Below, one piece after another: positions 33,210 through 46,800 of a stretch of 64,000 bases of DNA (the first letter of the stretch is position 1; every line of letters starts with the position of its first letter). A program made the position numbers and the translations under genes. The stretch covers positions 14,196,040-14,260,039 of the forward strand of contig OZ024783.1 of assembly GCA_964017065.1 (NCBI GenBank). Direction: 5' to 3'. The notes below the pieces were generated by a model. It was not told the origin of the DNA, ran no database searches, and saw only the letters and a program-made list of their open reading frames with translations. The stretch is from Haliclona indistincta (Eukaryota > Porifera > Demospongiae > Haplosclerida > Chalinidae).

Positions 33210-34223
33210 ATGCGTTGGTTAAGAGGCGTTTTCTTTAAGTGGATCACTGGCGTTGGACTAATCGCTATTCTTCTCTCAACCTGGTTAGCGATCAAGCTCA
33301 CAACCAACTCGCGGACAGCTGACTCGACGAGGGAGCTCGCCCTCGGTTTGTGGTCCGAGAGTCCCGCCTCTTTGACCGCGAACAGTGCGGCGGTTGTGGT
33401 GGGAGAAGTGATCATCCTGGTACACTCAAGAATCAACAGCACACTGAGGAGAAATGCAATCAGAGAGACCTGGCTAGCTCCGAGGATGCTCATTGGTTAC
33501 TCGGTGCAGTATCGATTCTTGATCGGAGGCCTGGGTGCTAGGCAGGTTGAGATCAGAACACTGGATACTGAACAGCAAGATCATGGTGACCTGCTTGTAC
33601 TGTGGGATGTATCAAACAGCTACTCGTCTCTCAGTGATAGAACACTGCAGTCAATGGTATTTATCAACCGTCACTACAACTTCTCATTCATGCTCAAAAC
33701 AGATGACGACGTATTCCTCAACACACAGCGAATACTCAAAGACCTTAAAACTCACCTGCCCACTCACCGACTCTACTGGGGCAGATCCTCTTGTTACAAC
33801 CCTCTCATTAACAAAGGGCAATGGCGGGAGACCAAATGGCACTTCTGTGACACATACTTTCCGTACAACTATGGAGGAATGTATGTACTATCGAAAGACT
33901 TAGTGAACTTAATAGCAGGGAATGCACCTTATTTACAGACCTACACGTGCGAGGATGTCTCAGTAGGAGCATGGCTGGCTCCTTATAACATTGTTCGTGT
34001 TGATGATGTACGTATTTTCTCTGGTCACAACAGCGGGCGATGTAGCCGTGGATTCATTGCTGTGCATATCAACCATTATCTTGCTCACAAGCAGATGAAG
34101 AGGTACTATAATAAGTTGAGAAGAAAAGGATCGGTCTGTTCTAGTATTTGTAAAGAACAGCCCATTTCATGGAGTACTATTACTAGTAACTGCTACAAGA
34201 AACCCATTCCTGTCAATAGATAA
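33210..34223 (+). CDS. Beta-1,3-galactosyltransferase, B3GALT6-like (GT31), intronless
   Basis: The ATG at 33210 opens 337 codons. The frame stays open upstream but has no earlier ATG in view, and this start gives a type II signal anchor at residues 11-28 (WITGVGLIAILLSTWLAI). GT31 motifs follow: RRNAIRETWLAP, FMLKTDDDVFLN with the DxD metal site at about residues 165-167, YNYGGMYVLSKDLV, and CEDVSVGAWLAP, close to the EDVSLGAWLAP of B3GALT6. Human B3GALT6 (about 329 residues) adds the second galactose of the glycosaminoglycan linker in the Golgi, and length and motifs fit. Its specificity is inferred. An ATTAAA at 34234 may be its poly(A) signal. It sits between the convergent 3' ends of genes A and B. 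Confidence 0.88.
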   Translation: MRWLRGVFFKWITGVGLIAILLSTWLAIKLTTNSRTADSTRELALGLWSESPASLTANSAAVVVGEVIILVHSRINSTLRRNAIRETWLAPRMLIGYSVQYRFLIGGLGARQVEIRTLDTEQQDHGDLLVLWDVSNSYSSLSDRTLQSMVFINRHYNFSFMLKTDDDVFLNTQRILKDLKTHLPTHRLYWGRSSCYNPLINKGQWRETKWHFCDTYFPYNYGGMYVLSKDLVNLIAGNAPYLQTYTCEDVSVGAWLAPYNIVRVDDVRIFSGHNSGRCSRGFIAVHINHYLAHKQMKRYYNKLRRKGSVCSSICKEQPISWSTITSNCYKKPIPVNR

Positions 34224-34252
34224 TAACGATGATATTAAAGCATTAAACATAA

Positions 34253-34394
34253 TTTAAACCATAGTATGAATAATTCTCAGATGGCCGCCGCGTTCGAGAA
34301 TCCACAAAGAAACGGCGCTCAGGCAGCCCTGCGGTCTTCCTGCGACGTAAGGTAGCCAGCTAGACGTTAGGCAAGCAGCGCACTATGGTTTAAA
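34253..34394. mobile_element. Small MITE with TTTAAACCATAG ends
   Basis: TTTAAACCATAG at the left and CTATGGTTTAAA at the right are inverted. The interior of about 118 bp is GC-rich and non-coding. It lies between the galactosyltransferase and the end of gene B. Confidence 0.6.
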
Positions 34395-34538
34395 GTAGTT
34401 ATATACCTCACAGTCGGTGTTTATGCATTTAAAGCCCTTGGGCTACGTCCGCGGGCTTTAAATAAAACACATGAAAAAGTAATATTATAACTTTAAAATT
34501 AAGAAAACAGCATATCATTCAAAATCGTTATGTCTGAG

Positions 34539-34846
34539 TCAAGAATTATTGTCTATAAATTTACTTTTGATAGACTCAGCGAGAGTTTCTTCTCCTACTG
34601 TACGAGACTTGAAAACACGTACGAGAGTGCTCCACTTCACTGGATTATTATCAGGAGTTGCTAGTTGCTGCCACATGTTGAACACTTCTGTAAACATACC
34701 AATCGGTTCTCCACGATGCTGATAGTCAATGGCATTTAGCTGTGCTTGAGTGAGTCCAAGTGCCAGACCAACTTTTCTCCATTTATCAGGAATTACAGCA
34801 GCCACACTTTCCGTGAACTGGAACAGAGAAATCTCATGATGATCAC
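34539..34846 (-). CDS. Gene B, C-terminal death domain exon
   Basis: The last exon encodes 101 residues and a stop. The sequence from AAVIPDKWRKVGLALGLTQ through LNAIDYQHRGEP and VKWSTLVRVFKSRTVGEETL has the six-helix death-domain pattern, with the W in helix 1 and the W..L of helix 5. A 63-nt exon (34998-34936) links it to the Roc/COR-like exon. Confidence 0.8.
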
Positions 34847-37800
34847 CTGCAATTAATATGCACTGTAATTTGAGTCCTTAAGACAATATTAAGGAATGAT
34901 ACATGCTAAAAATAATAATTACATTATAAACTCACTAATAAATGATTCAGGATTCATGACAGGCTTTGCAGGAGAGCAAGATTCCGCTGAGTGTGAGGCT
35001 GCAAATAATACATAATAACTACTATATGGTATGTAATTATAGACTTACCGTTATCGGGTACTGGCGCTAGCCATGCAAGCATTCTCTCATTGGTATAGGG
35101 ACCAGAACCACGAGCTGGTCTTACAGAGCAGGTGAGCCAACCAGTCGAAACGTTAACTTTACACGGGTGAGGTATGCTCTCGCATTTCTTGAATGGACAC
35201 CAGAACCCATCAGTGAACGCTATCTTGCTAGTGTCAAGGTGTCGCTCTTTGCAGACTTCGGCGATAGCGCGGTGTATGGCAGCTCTAATGACAGGAGCCA
35301 CAGATGGGTCACCATTGAAATGGATGACCAGGCATGCATGATGCTCTACCAGCATCACTACTCCTCCTAATGTGCAATTCAATTTAACAACATCACGACC
35401 AACAATCTCAAGAAGAGAGAAGAGCGCATCGTAAAGCAAGGCCACGAATAAAGCAGTACACAACCCGAGTGGCATCGCTTTCGTGTGACAATGAAGAACA
35501 AGAGGAGGCAACTCACCATCAAGAACAGGGACATTTTTATTGCTGCTTGGAAGGATAGAAGGAAGAAAGAAAAGCTCTTCGTCATCAATGCTAACCGGAG
35601 CCACTATTAGAAGGTGCTTCAGAATTGTGAGGAAGTCATCTACTGTGTAAACACACTTTCCAGCTACATTCACTCGATACTTACTGCATAGGACAGCAAT
35701 AAGCTCTCTACTGAACAGTCCTTGCTCACGCAGCCTTCGTATTGATGCCATGAGCTTAGAGAGGAAAGGATAAAGAGAAGAGATCTGACTGAAATCAACG
35801 ATACCAAGATTCAATATTTCAGTGACTTCGCTGAGAATACATTGCGGATCAGTAAAGACCAGGTCAGGAATGACTTTGAAATACATGCAAATAGCAGCTT
35901 CATCTAAAAACATTATTGCTGCCAACACATCTTTTCTTTTCATTCGTAAACTCTCACCTATAGCAACGCACTCTGCTAGACCAAGAACACCACGTTCCTC
36001 CTTCTTTGCCAAGCCACTCAATTCTAGTTCGAACACATACCATCTAGTAGGTATGTCTACTTTAGCATTGCTGCAAGCTTTTATGATCTTCTGCCTTAAA
36101 GAAGAAGCCACCTCATCACGCCCTTTTGTGACTAGGGTGTTGATTGGCAGAAGAATATCTCCATCATCATTAATCTCAATGCACATCGACTTTAGCTCAC
36201 CGAGACTCTTCTTCAACCATCGATTCTTACCACCATGTGATTGGTGAAATAAAGACCAATGCTTGTCAGCATGAGTACCAACCAGAAGAAACTTAGACTC
36301 TGATGTTAAGCCTTTCTCAGAATGCTTAGTAGACGAGAGAATTCGAATCAGCTCTTCAATGCTTTCGAGTTGTGTTTGGTCCAGTTCTGTTGGCTGGCGA
36401 AGATGTTGATCATCCTTTACGTACTCATACTCTAGCTTATCATTGATACTGCGGTTATACTTTGAGACGACTATGTTGACTGTGCTACCTCTGACAAACG
36501 CAGGTACAAGGCTCACAAAAGATGGCTGTCCACCAGAATCTATCAAGTGGACAAAGGTTTTTTTCTGCTCAACACTCTTAGGAATTGTTGGAGGACTATA
36601 AACCATATTCTCAGCAAGAGTATGCACCATGCTGCCCAATGATGGAAGGGGTGTAACACTATCTTCACTATCACTCTCATTTGAACCATCTGCTGAACTG
36701 CCGCAGGAATCTTGTACACTATGTACAGGATGAGTAACCTCTCTTTCACTAACTTCTTGTGAACTGAATGGTTGAGATGTGCTGCTCTCAGAAACTGCAC
36801 TAGTGAATGGAATAGAAGGCTGGGCAGTGATAAGCATAGGAGATGGATTCAGTTCGAGAATCTTTACTTCCTCTGCGATGAAGCTAAGGTATGATTCATC
36901 ATCAAGCTCTTTCCATGTATTGATAGTTCCACTGTCATCAGCTTTGACTCGGTGTATCGATATGGCACGAACCGCCCGGGAGGCTAAAGGAGTGCTGTTC
37001 CTTTTGGGAGGTGGTGGTAAGTCAAGCAGAAGATATCGTAAGCTGGTTTTGCCCGATCCAGGTGCCCCAATGATGAGAACTTTAATGATAAAGACACATG
37101 TAACACCATCTCTTATAGCTCTTTCCACTGCTTGAGTATACAGCTGAGTAACATCTAAAGTAAGTGCAAAATATCTAATAATTATAGAGAAGATACAGAC
37201 TGAGTAGATAATCACTTTTTGTGTGTGCATATTGACTAATGCAGATTCAGATCAGTTGTCGTACTTCCATGTGCAGATTGTCATACTATCACTATTGCAG
37301 AAAAAAACCAAAGATGTCAGAGGACTGAGAACCTGTGACATGTTTCCACGGATTTTAGTGCAGTTTGATTGTAGCATGCACACGACAACCAATCTTGCTG
37401 CATGCGCTGCGCTGCTAAACCACTACAACGACGCTCCTGTCGATTACTGTAACACATGATGCACTAAAACATCGCAGCTGACACTTTTCAGCTTCAGTCT
37501 TGCTTCGCTGCAGCTATAACCGTGATGGCAATCCTGCTATTAGCTACATAGGTTCTGTTGATCTAGTATGCAGGTGTGCAACCTGAAGTGTTAAAACATA
37601 ACGGTTTTACATTACCAGAAATAAAGGACATCACACGGAATTACGTTTATGCACAGAACACGATTTACTTGTAATGTAACACGATTAATATAACGGGTTG
37701 CTAATGACAACCGCTCCGTTCCGTGAAGGTCACCTTGGATCATAGTTCACTGTGCGTCTTCTTGCACAGTTTCTACTAGTCCCAGTAGTGTCTGTGGTAC

Positions 37801-40800
37801 TGAAAAGGACTCTTATTGGTGCGCCTTGAACGTCTGTTTCCTTCGCTCTGAACCACAAAGCCTTGTCGCCGTTCGCTAGCATGGTGCAGGTAGGCAACTT
37901 CACAGCTCTACAACGCTTGCAGTAGACGTCCACTGTTTCAACACGGTTGTGTATAGCTATGCTAAGAAGCTCAAGCTTATGTATTACCTGTAACAATGTT
38001 CTTTTCAGAACAGAAAGTAAGCAGCGCAACGAAATCAGAGCTCATAGAGAATGGCGGTCACGGAGTGACTTCTGGCTCCCTCCTGTGCCTTTGCTACACT
38101 AGAATTGCCAAGTACTAGCTTCTAGACAGTCTAGGGATAGTCTGAGATACTAGCGCTACAGTTTAAACTGAATAAACCATGCTCAAACTGTACTAAACGC
38201 AACTGCTGTACTTCATTTCTTCCCGGGCAAAACTTGTTTCTTACCTAACTTCACCTCAAAAGTGGAACCTACTTTTTTCTTTGGATTTCAATTTTGAACA
38301 CACCATTCAAATCTTCAGACCCTGTTCTATTAGACCTGGGGTCGACCAACTCAAAATCGAGTTTAGTTTTTTAGTTACAGTCGCTCAAATATCGATAAAA
38401 ATCATATTTTGACATCAGCTAATACATTAGCAATTGGGCGATAGTCGCGACTTTGAAGTGCATTTTGGAACGGACTTTTTTCAACTCTACTGCAACATTT
38501 TTAGCTCAATCGATAGCTAAAAGAAAATTAAAAAGATTTCTATCGAAATCAAAAGGATGTAGGGTAGTGAAATCTACCACTGGTCCACAATGTAAACTAA
38601 CAAGGAACAAGCGTGGAATGGTAACACGATTGACTTGCTAACAGACCATAGATCCCTACATCAGTGGCTGCTGTGGTTGGTTATAGCTAGTTCAGCTAGT
38701 TGCTGTTGACTGACACCTAATGTGCATTCAGCTTGTGACAAAATATTGATCTTATGTACAGCCACTGATGTAGGGATCTATGGTCTGTTAGCAAGTCAAT
38801 CGTGTTACCATTCCACGCTTGTTCCTTGTTAGTTTACATTGTGGACCAGTGGTAGATTTCACTACCCTACATCCTTTTGATTTCGATAGAAATCTTTTTA
38901 ATTTTCTTGTTTGTGTCCTTTTTTTCTTTTTCAGCGAAGTGCAGTTCAATATCATGCACGTACTGAGCTGTCTTTGTTTCCACCATTGGTTTAGTTTTCC
39001 TGTTGTTGGTGGCTTTTCTTTATTATTAAGAATTTTAAACTTGTAGCTAATAATAATTGTTTATATGCTGTACATATCAGCTCGCCTACACATGCATGCA
39101 GTGGATACGAGCCCCACCCACAATTGTTTGTAGACATGTACGGCGGTTGTAATTATCTGGCAAGCACAGAATGGTGATCTTATACCAGCTTACCGTTCTT
39201 CGAAGACTCCAGACAAATACATGTACATGTATGTGTTCTCCGTGATCCATAAGGCGCGCGGCGATACTCAAGCTAGTGCTTGGTCACGTGCGCTAACCAC
39301 TGCTTGGTCACGTGCGTATTGCGCAATCACATCAATGGCGTCTAACACTTAGCTGACAATGGATCACGATCGAGAAATCGCGGAATTTATATCGACGTTT
39401 CGCTAAAAACTAAGTTCAAAAGGCACCTGCCAGGAGAATTTCATGACTGTTCATGGGTGTTTTGGTCTCGGCATTGCTCGCGTAAAGGCGCTAGGCGCGC
39501 TGAAGAAAGAAAGAAAGAAGAAGAAGAAAACGAAGATGACGAAACACGATTTTCACCGTTTCCAGGTTCGTCACTTTAGTAACAACTTCGAGCAATCTCC
39601 TTGCTACTGTAAGATGGGGCAACGCCAGAGAGCAGATTTAAGTGTCTTTTGACGTATACAATTCATGACCAGGCGAAATATCAGCGTTTGAACGCTAATA
39701 CATTGTATGTAGCCGCCATCTTGTTTTCTCGTTCAACCCTACATAGGGAGGCACTACCGTGCCTCCCTAATAGGCTGAAGTTTGCTATCCTGGGTCGACC
39801 AAGTGAAAATCTAGTTTGTGGAAGTCAGGACGCCGAGTAGAAGTTCATCTTCCAATGAACACAATACATTAACTAAAGTGAATATACGGACCTAAGTTTT
39901 GATAGTATACGGAAATTGTAACAGGATGTCGTTATTAGCTGGCAATGAAACAGGTCAACTGACTTATGCGGTTGTAAATTGGGTTAACTGGCTTCGAAAC
40001 CAGCGGCCGGCTTCAAAACAGGTCAGGTTGCCAATCAGGCCTTAACATATACAAGTAAATCACAACTCACCAGCTATCTCTTGGTTCATGTATTCTATAA
40101 TAGTTTTACGTTCCTTCAACTTTGCTAAATCGAATGGAGTTCTTCCCTAAGAAACATGCATGAACAATGTCATGCATGTAGCACAAGCAGCTAAAGTTAC
40201 CTTACCTCACTCCCAAGGTGTATGTTGGCTCCATGGGTTACTAGCAACTTAACAATTTCCAAATGATCTTTGTCAACAGCATAATGACAGGCAGTCCAAA
40301 ACATCTACAAAAAATATTATTACTAGGATTTTGCTTTCATTACACAAAAACGAGTGAATCTTTTGTCACAAAACATGGTATATGCATGTATATAATGCAA
40401 CTAATGCACAGTTAATCTTTGTCTAAATTGTCTACTATGCGTATAATAAGCCAGTTTGTATTACACATTAACAGCTTGATTTTTAACAAGCAGTCAAATA
40501 AATTATATTCTTACATCATCTCTGGCATTGATCTTGATTGCTGTATTCTTGACCATGTACTTTACAGTCTCTGTGTGGCCATTGGCAACAGCTAGCATCA
40601 GACCAGTTCTTCCTATCTGTATTGTATGGTACTATAAAGCTACATGTCATTGTCACATGAACATAATGAAGTAGTGCGTGTTACAAATAATTATAATTTT
40701 AAGGGTGCAGGCCCTAACAACCATTAACTTATTCAGGAATGTACAAGTTGGATATTGTTACAACACCACAAATGATATTCACTGTTTGTACAAGCACGTT

Positions 40801-43800
40801 AAGCATAAGAATGATTGACAGTAGCCAGCAAGATCACGAACAATACATTCCTCAATAAAACTCTGTCTGTGGCCTTCAGAATAGACCCAAACTTGGATAT
40901 ATGACTATTAGCGACCAGATAAAGACCGTAACGTAGAGTTTTTTTTAATAAACACCCTCTGAGTAGGAAAACCATGAGGTAAGCAGCTCATAATCGCACT
41001 TTCAAGCACAATACACGAAAAAGCTCTACGATACTGCCTTCGCCTTGTTGAAGTACGTATATATCCAAAATCTGAAGTTCTACTGCCTGCATGAGTGAAC
41101 GAAAGTTTTATTAGCCTAAGCGTTGTATCTAGCCGCGCCCGTCACGTTTCCGTCTGGCACTTTCAGCGCTCATAGTTTGCAATGTGTACAGCCTTCGCCA
41201 GTCTTGTAGCATAGGTCTTTGGTTTTTTGGAATATCAGCAGTAGTTTCTGAGATACAGTCCCCTAGCAACCAGCCAAAAATACATGCGTGGGCGTGACAC
41301 TGCACCCTTAATAAATAACTGAAAATTTTAGGGATGACGCTTGCAAAAGTAAATGAACAAGCCTTGACAAAGGAAAGGAGATGATGCTTGCAAAAGTAAA
41401 AGTCCCAAGTATCCCTACATCAGTGGCTTGCTGCGATGACCTGCAACAAATGCAGAATCCTCATCCTTACTTCATTGGACTGTGTCCTCCCCTTGATTCA
41501 AGCCGCGCGCTGATGTGGGACTTTCACCTTTCCAAGCATTATTCCATCTTGTTCTTTTACTAAACAGCACTAGACGTATCAATAATAAATTGAAACGCTT
41601 TCAACCTAAAACAAATATGTTTCAGTTGAAATGTTCACCTATAACTGATTAGCAAAGTAATTAAACGGTTGATTCTTAAACTCCAAACCCGATTATAGTT
41701 TAAAGCTGTAGCACCCTTTAGCCTACAGTACGTATGAGTATAAACCATTATCACAAACTGAACATACAACTGATAGGAGACATTATTATAGTACCACACA
41801 AACAAAGAAAGACAATCCTTTAATATATGTACTGCATAAAATATTATGTGCAATGAGACTTACATTGTCATCAAACCTTGTGAAGTACATTAGATGAGCA
41901 AGACTCAAGAATGCCTTAAAGAATTAGAAATTAAAAAAGCTAAACAAGTCACATAATTGAACAGACAAAAGTACAGTGCTCAATTGCAGAGGTAGTAACA
42001 GTGAATACCTAATTTTTATTTTTCTAATAATTATCAGCACAAAAATCATTTTGCCTCTGGAGATAAAATGTGCACGTCTACCAGAGCTAAAACAAGGATC
42101 AGGCAAGTCTGTTTATAGCTGTGAGCAACAATCCGGATTGAAATAATGCACAAATTTTGTTACAAACTGGTAAAACTTGTACTAATAATATTACGAGAAT
42201 GAGAGTGCTAACGATCGTCTGGGTAAAAATAATTAGCGCATGTGTGAGTGCTTCACTATGCATAAAACAGGTTAGCCACGAGTCTGCAGACCATGTTTCC
42301 AGGTCGAACTAAGCTATCCAGACATTAGTTGGCCTTGGGCGATGCGTTTTCAGGTCGCTCTCAATTCCTGTAATAAGGTTAATATAAAGAATGACAGGTA
42401 AAGTAAAAAAGTTTTAATAAAAAACTAAAAAAGTGTAGGGATGACGATTGCAAAAGTAGAGGAACAAGATGGGATGATGCTTGCAAAAGTAAAGGAACAA
42501 GATGGGATGATGCTTGCAAAAGTAAAGGAACAAGATGGGATGATGCTTGCAAAAGTAAAAGTCCCAAGTATCCCTACATCATCGCTTGCTGCGATGACGT
42601 GCAACTGACAAATGTGGAATCCTCTTCCTATACCTTTTACAATGGTCAATTACTTAATCGGACTGCGTCCTCCAAACACAGATACCTCTAGTTATTTACA
42701 TGCAACCGTCAATTACTTCATCGGACTGCGTCCTCCAAAACACAGATACCTCTAGTTATTTACAACTGTCAACTACTTCAACGGACTGCGTCCTCCTAAA
42801 CACAGATACTCATGTACCTCAGTCTAGCTATTTACAACCGTCAATTACTTCATCAGACTGCGTCCTCCTTCAAGCCGCTGATGTAGGGATACTTGGGACT
42901 TTTACTTTTGCAAGCATCATCCCATCTTGTTCCTTTAATTTTGCAAGCATCATCCCATCTTGTTCCTTTACTTTTGCAAGCATCATCCCATCTTGTTCCT
43001 CTACTTTTGCAAGCGTCATCCCTACACTTTTTTTTTAGTTTTTTTATTAAAACTTTTTACTTTACTTGTTTTTGTTACTTTTTTTGATCACTATCAGTTT
43101 GAACTTATTAGCTGTATTCTACGCTATAGCTTTTATTTCATTTTTACAACTCTGTGAGCAGCAGGTACTAGTCTAGTAGATCAGAAGGTGCATAGCCTCT
43201 AGACAGAGAGTCAAGAAACATGGACTGTTATTATCGGCAATCACAAGAATAATGAAAAGGTTTAGTTAGAGAGGTTGAGAGTATGAGTTGACAACATGAT
43301 ATTTCTTAGCATTGTGTAGTGTAAGAAACTAGTAGCCTATAGCTCAGTCAGTGAGATCGGGTAGCATCACCGTCATCCGGTTCGCGCCTGCCAAGGGTCA
43401 TGATGACAGCATAGACAGATCAGTGTTACCCAGGGTATGGTATACTGCTTGTTCATACCTCTAGGCTCTAGCCTGCGAGCTGAAGCGCCCAGAGCAGAGA
43501 GAAAGCGAGAACCAAGCTCAGTTTCAAAACTGATGTGCAGAGTCAATGATCAGCAGCGACAAGAGGTTAATTAATGGAGTCGCTCTAACTGTCCAAAATG
43601 GTCCAAAAACCATGTTTTTCAAGGATTACTCGCTTCTGGTAGTGTTTGATGCCTATCTAAGAACTAAGTGCACTACCCCAGATATATACACATGTGATGG
43701 TTCAGGTTTGAGAAGAGATATGTGCGAAAACTAATTTTCACACATGAGTAGCCGCCATCTTAATTCGATGTCATCCCTACATATCGGCAATGATAATAAA

Positions 43801-46800
43801 CTGTGTCCCGGCGTTTACGATTTGGATTTATTTTTCGTGCATTGTTTTGGTCGCGAAATTTAAATATGCACAAAAATACTAGGTCTGTGGTAAGAACTTT
43901 AAAGGGTAAATACCGCGAAAAAAAATTCTTGAGTTTATTGCATGTTTTTGTAGGTATAGGTCACTAAAAACTCCCTCCAATGTTTAATTTCTAAAAAAAG
44001 TATTTTTTTCATGAGATACGAGCTGCCAAAAACGACACTTTAAAACACTTGTGCGGGACTTCCACGTAACGTAGACGGGGGAACTGTTGCGTGGTAGCAA
44101 TGCTGGTAATGTATGCAGCCAGCAGTGGAGACAGCATTTACCAAGTTCCCTAAGAAGTAACAGTGAGTCTTCTCTAACATGGAGTGCCAATACATCGTCT
44201 AGAAGTGTTAGAAGGGTTCAGAGACACTGTAGCACTCTACAATAATAGCCTACAACAGTACCATAGAAATCATCAAAATGCAGGATTTCAGCAGTGATGG
44301 TGAGTTTGACAGACTGTTAGATGATCATGGTAAGTTCATTGTCAGCCAAATACAAATTTAATACCTGCTGGCTGATGTATAATGGTTTTGTAATGTTCCT
44401 TCCATGCCAGCACGTGGAAGCTAGATGTGTGCTTAAATTGTATCCAACTGATGCCTGCTGAGCTAGAGTGTGACAATATCTACAGTATAATGTAACTATA
44501 GAGAAAGAGTGTGAAACAAGTCTGGTTTTATGTTTCTGTTTGGTTTATATCAACTCTTGGATTCTTACTCAGGCGAAACGCAAAGGGTCCAAATTTACTA
44601 GATTTGTTTTGCAACGGAAGTAGGCGTTGCCCCGCGGCCTTGGAGAAGATGGAGGAATGCTAGTCGTGTTAGGAAACTTGGCCATTACAGCTGTTGTCTC
44701 CTGAACTGTTGGCTAAATTGGCGTTCTATTGCTTACTAACTGTTATAGTTATTGTTTAGCGGAGTCTCGATGATGACAGCGTGTTGTAGATATGAAATAG
44801 AGCGATCTCAACTGAGTCCTGTCTACTATTTGCTATTGTCGGTTTGCGCTTTGAGGGCGCTTCACTTCACAGAGGTAAACCAGACACCCTATACAACCTA
44901 GTAGTGTTATAGAACAGGCATTTAGCTACAATTTGGTGTAGTTCATTGCGGTATAGGTGTGTAAAAACAAAAGTGTGCCACTGTTTTATGCGTACAATTG
45001 TTGTGTACAATTGGTCCTTTTATGCATTCCAGCTCTATATTGCTGCAAGTTCTTTGCAACAAAAAGTACAGTACTCAAAACTAATTTGGTAAGGTGTTTA
45101 GTGACCTCATCCTTTGCTTTCATGCTCCAGATTGTCATCATGTACTCCAAGCTTCTTTAGATTCGCTATGGCTAATGCTATTAAAGTTTAATATTGTTAA
45201 ATGCCTATCATAGCATGCTTTGCACAATACATCATCTGTCATCACTGTAGCAATAAATTCTGTGTGCTCAGTTAGGTGTTATGGCATCAGGGCTATGCCT
45301 TGTGTACGGCTGACAAGCTGTTGGTCTGGCCCGTCACTATTAATGATTTCTTTTCCACTTTGGAATAAAAATTATAGTGAGCATCATTCATATGCAACAC
45401 TGCCTCCATTCTATGCGCACGGCACATGCAGCTATCACCTAGGATGGTTGAGTAGCGCTGAAAAAACTCCTGATGTTGTTCTTCTAATGTATTCAAGTGA
45501 CAGTATCTTCCCTGCATCTTACTACACAAGAAACATGGCCCACAAGGTCTTCCTGGATGGTGGGACTCCAATTTACCCAGGAAAAACAACTACTTCAGAC
45601 ACAGCTATACTTTATCTATATATCAGAATGAAATTATTGTATATTAACATGGTCATTATGACGGTCAACAAAAATACCTCTCAAGAGAGTAGTTTATGTA
45701 CGACAAGAGTGAAACCTTCAGAATACGCTCCTGGATGTCTGACCTAGTGGTAGATGTTCTTAAATTTGCCCTATCGCTGTAAAAACGAAAACGTGCCACC
45801 GTTTTGCAAACTAGTACTTTCAAGATGTTTTGCACTATATTTTTGACATTACTGCGTCTACTGCTCTCGGATGAACATGATAACACGCAGAAGTGCATGA
45901 CCTATAAGTAAGAAATAGTTTTAGGCCAAGTATTATCACACGAGCGAAGACCTAGCCGTTTGAAGACTGACGCTTCCTAGCTGCCGTTTTGGTGCGCGTT
46001 TATTAGAGTGCAAAAGTATCTCGGCGTATGAGCAGAATTGGGACCCTTTGCGTTTTGCCTGTACTGTACAAAGCCACCAATGACAGCATCAGCAATGTTA
46101 CTGATAATATTCTTTATTGACAAAATTTTTGTCTTTCAGACAGCTGGTACTGTCTTCAAATTTAAAAGTTTAAATGAGTGCACTGACAATATTTATACAA
46201 GGTAACAATGATGGCAACGATCCATGAGGTGTGCTGCCGGCAATGATAATGCTTGGCTGATATAAACCAAACAGAAACATACAAAATATAAAACCAGACT
46301 TGTTCCATACTCTTTCTCTATAGTTACATTATACTGTAGATAGCTGTCACACTCTAGCTCAGCAGAGGCATCAGTGATACAATTCAAGCACACTCTCCTA
46401 TGTGCTGGCATGGAAGCAACAATGTTATATTATTACTAAACCAGCCAGCAGGTTATTTGGCTGACAATGAACTTACCATGATGCATCTAACAGTCTGTCA
46501 AACTCACCATCACCGCTGAAATCATTTTTGATGATTTTTATGGTACTATTGTAAGCTATAATAGTAGAGTGCTACAGTGTCTCTGACTAGCTCTCTGAAG
46601 CATTCTAACACTTCTAGACGATGTATTGGCACTCCATATTAGAGAAGATTCACTGTTACTTCTTAGGGAACTTGGTAAACACTATCTCCACTGCTGTCTG
46701 CATACATTACCAGCATTGTTACAGCACAACAGCTTCCCCCATCTACGTCACGCAGAAGCCCCGCCCACCCAAGAAGTGTTTTAAAAGTACAGTGAAACCT

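Noticed and set aside
45220..45747. 175-codon plus-strand frame in the TTAA element
   Set aside because: There is no recognisable domain, and the opposite strand carries the more protein-like Cys/His segment. Kept only as part of the mobile element.
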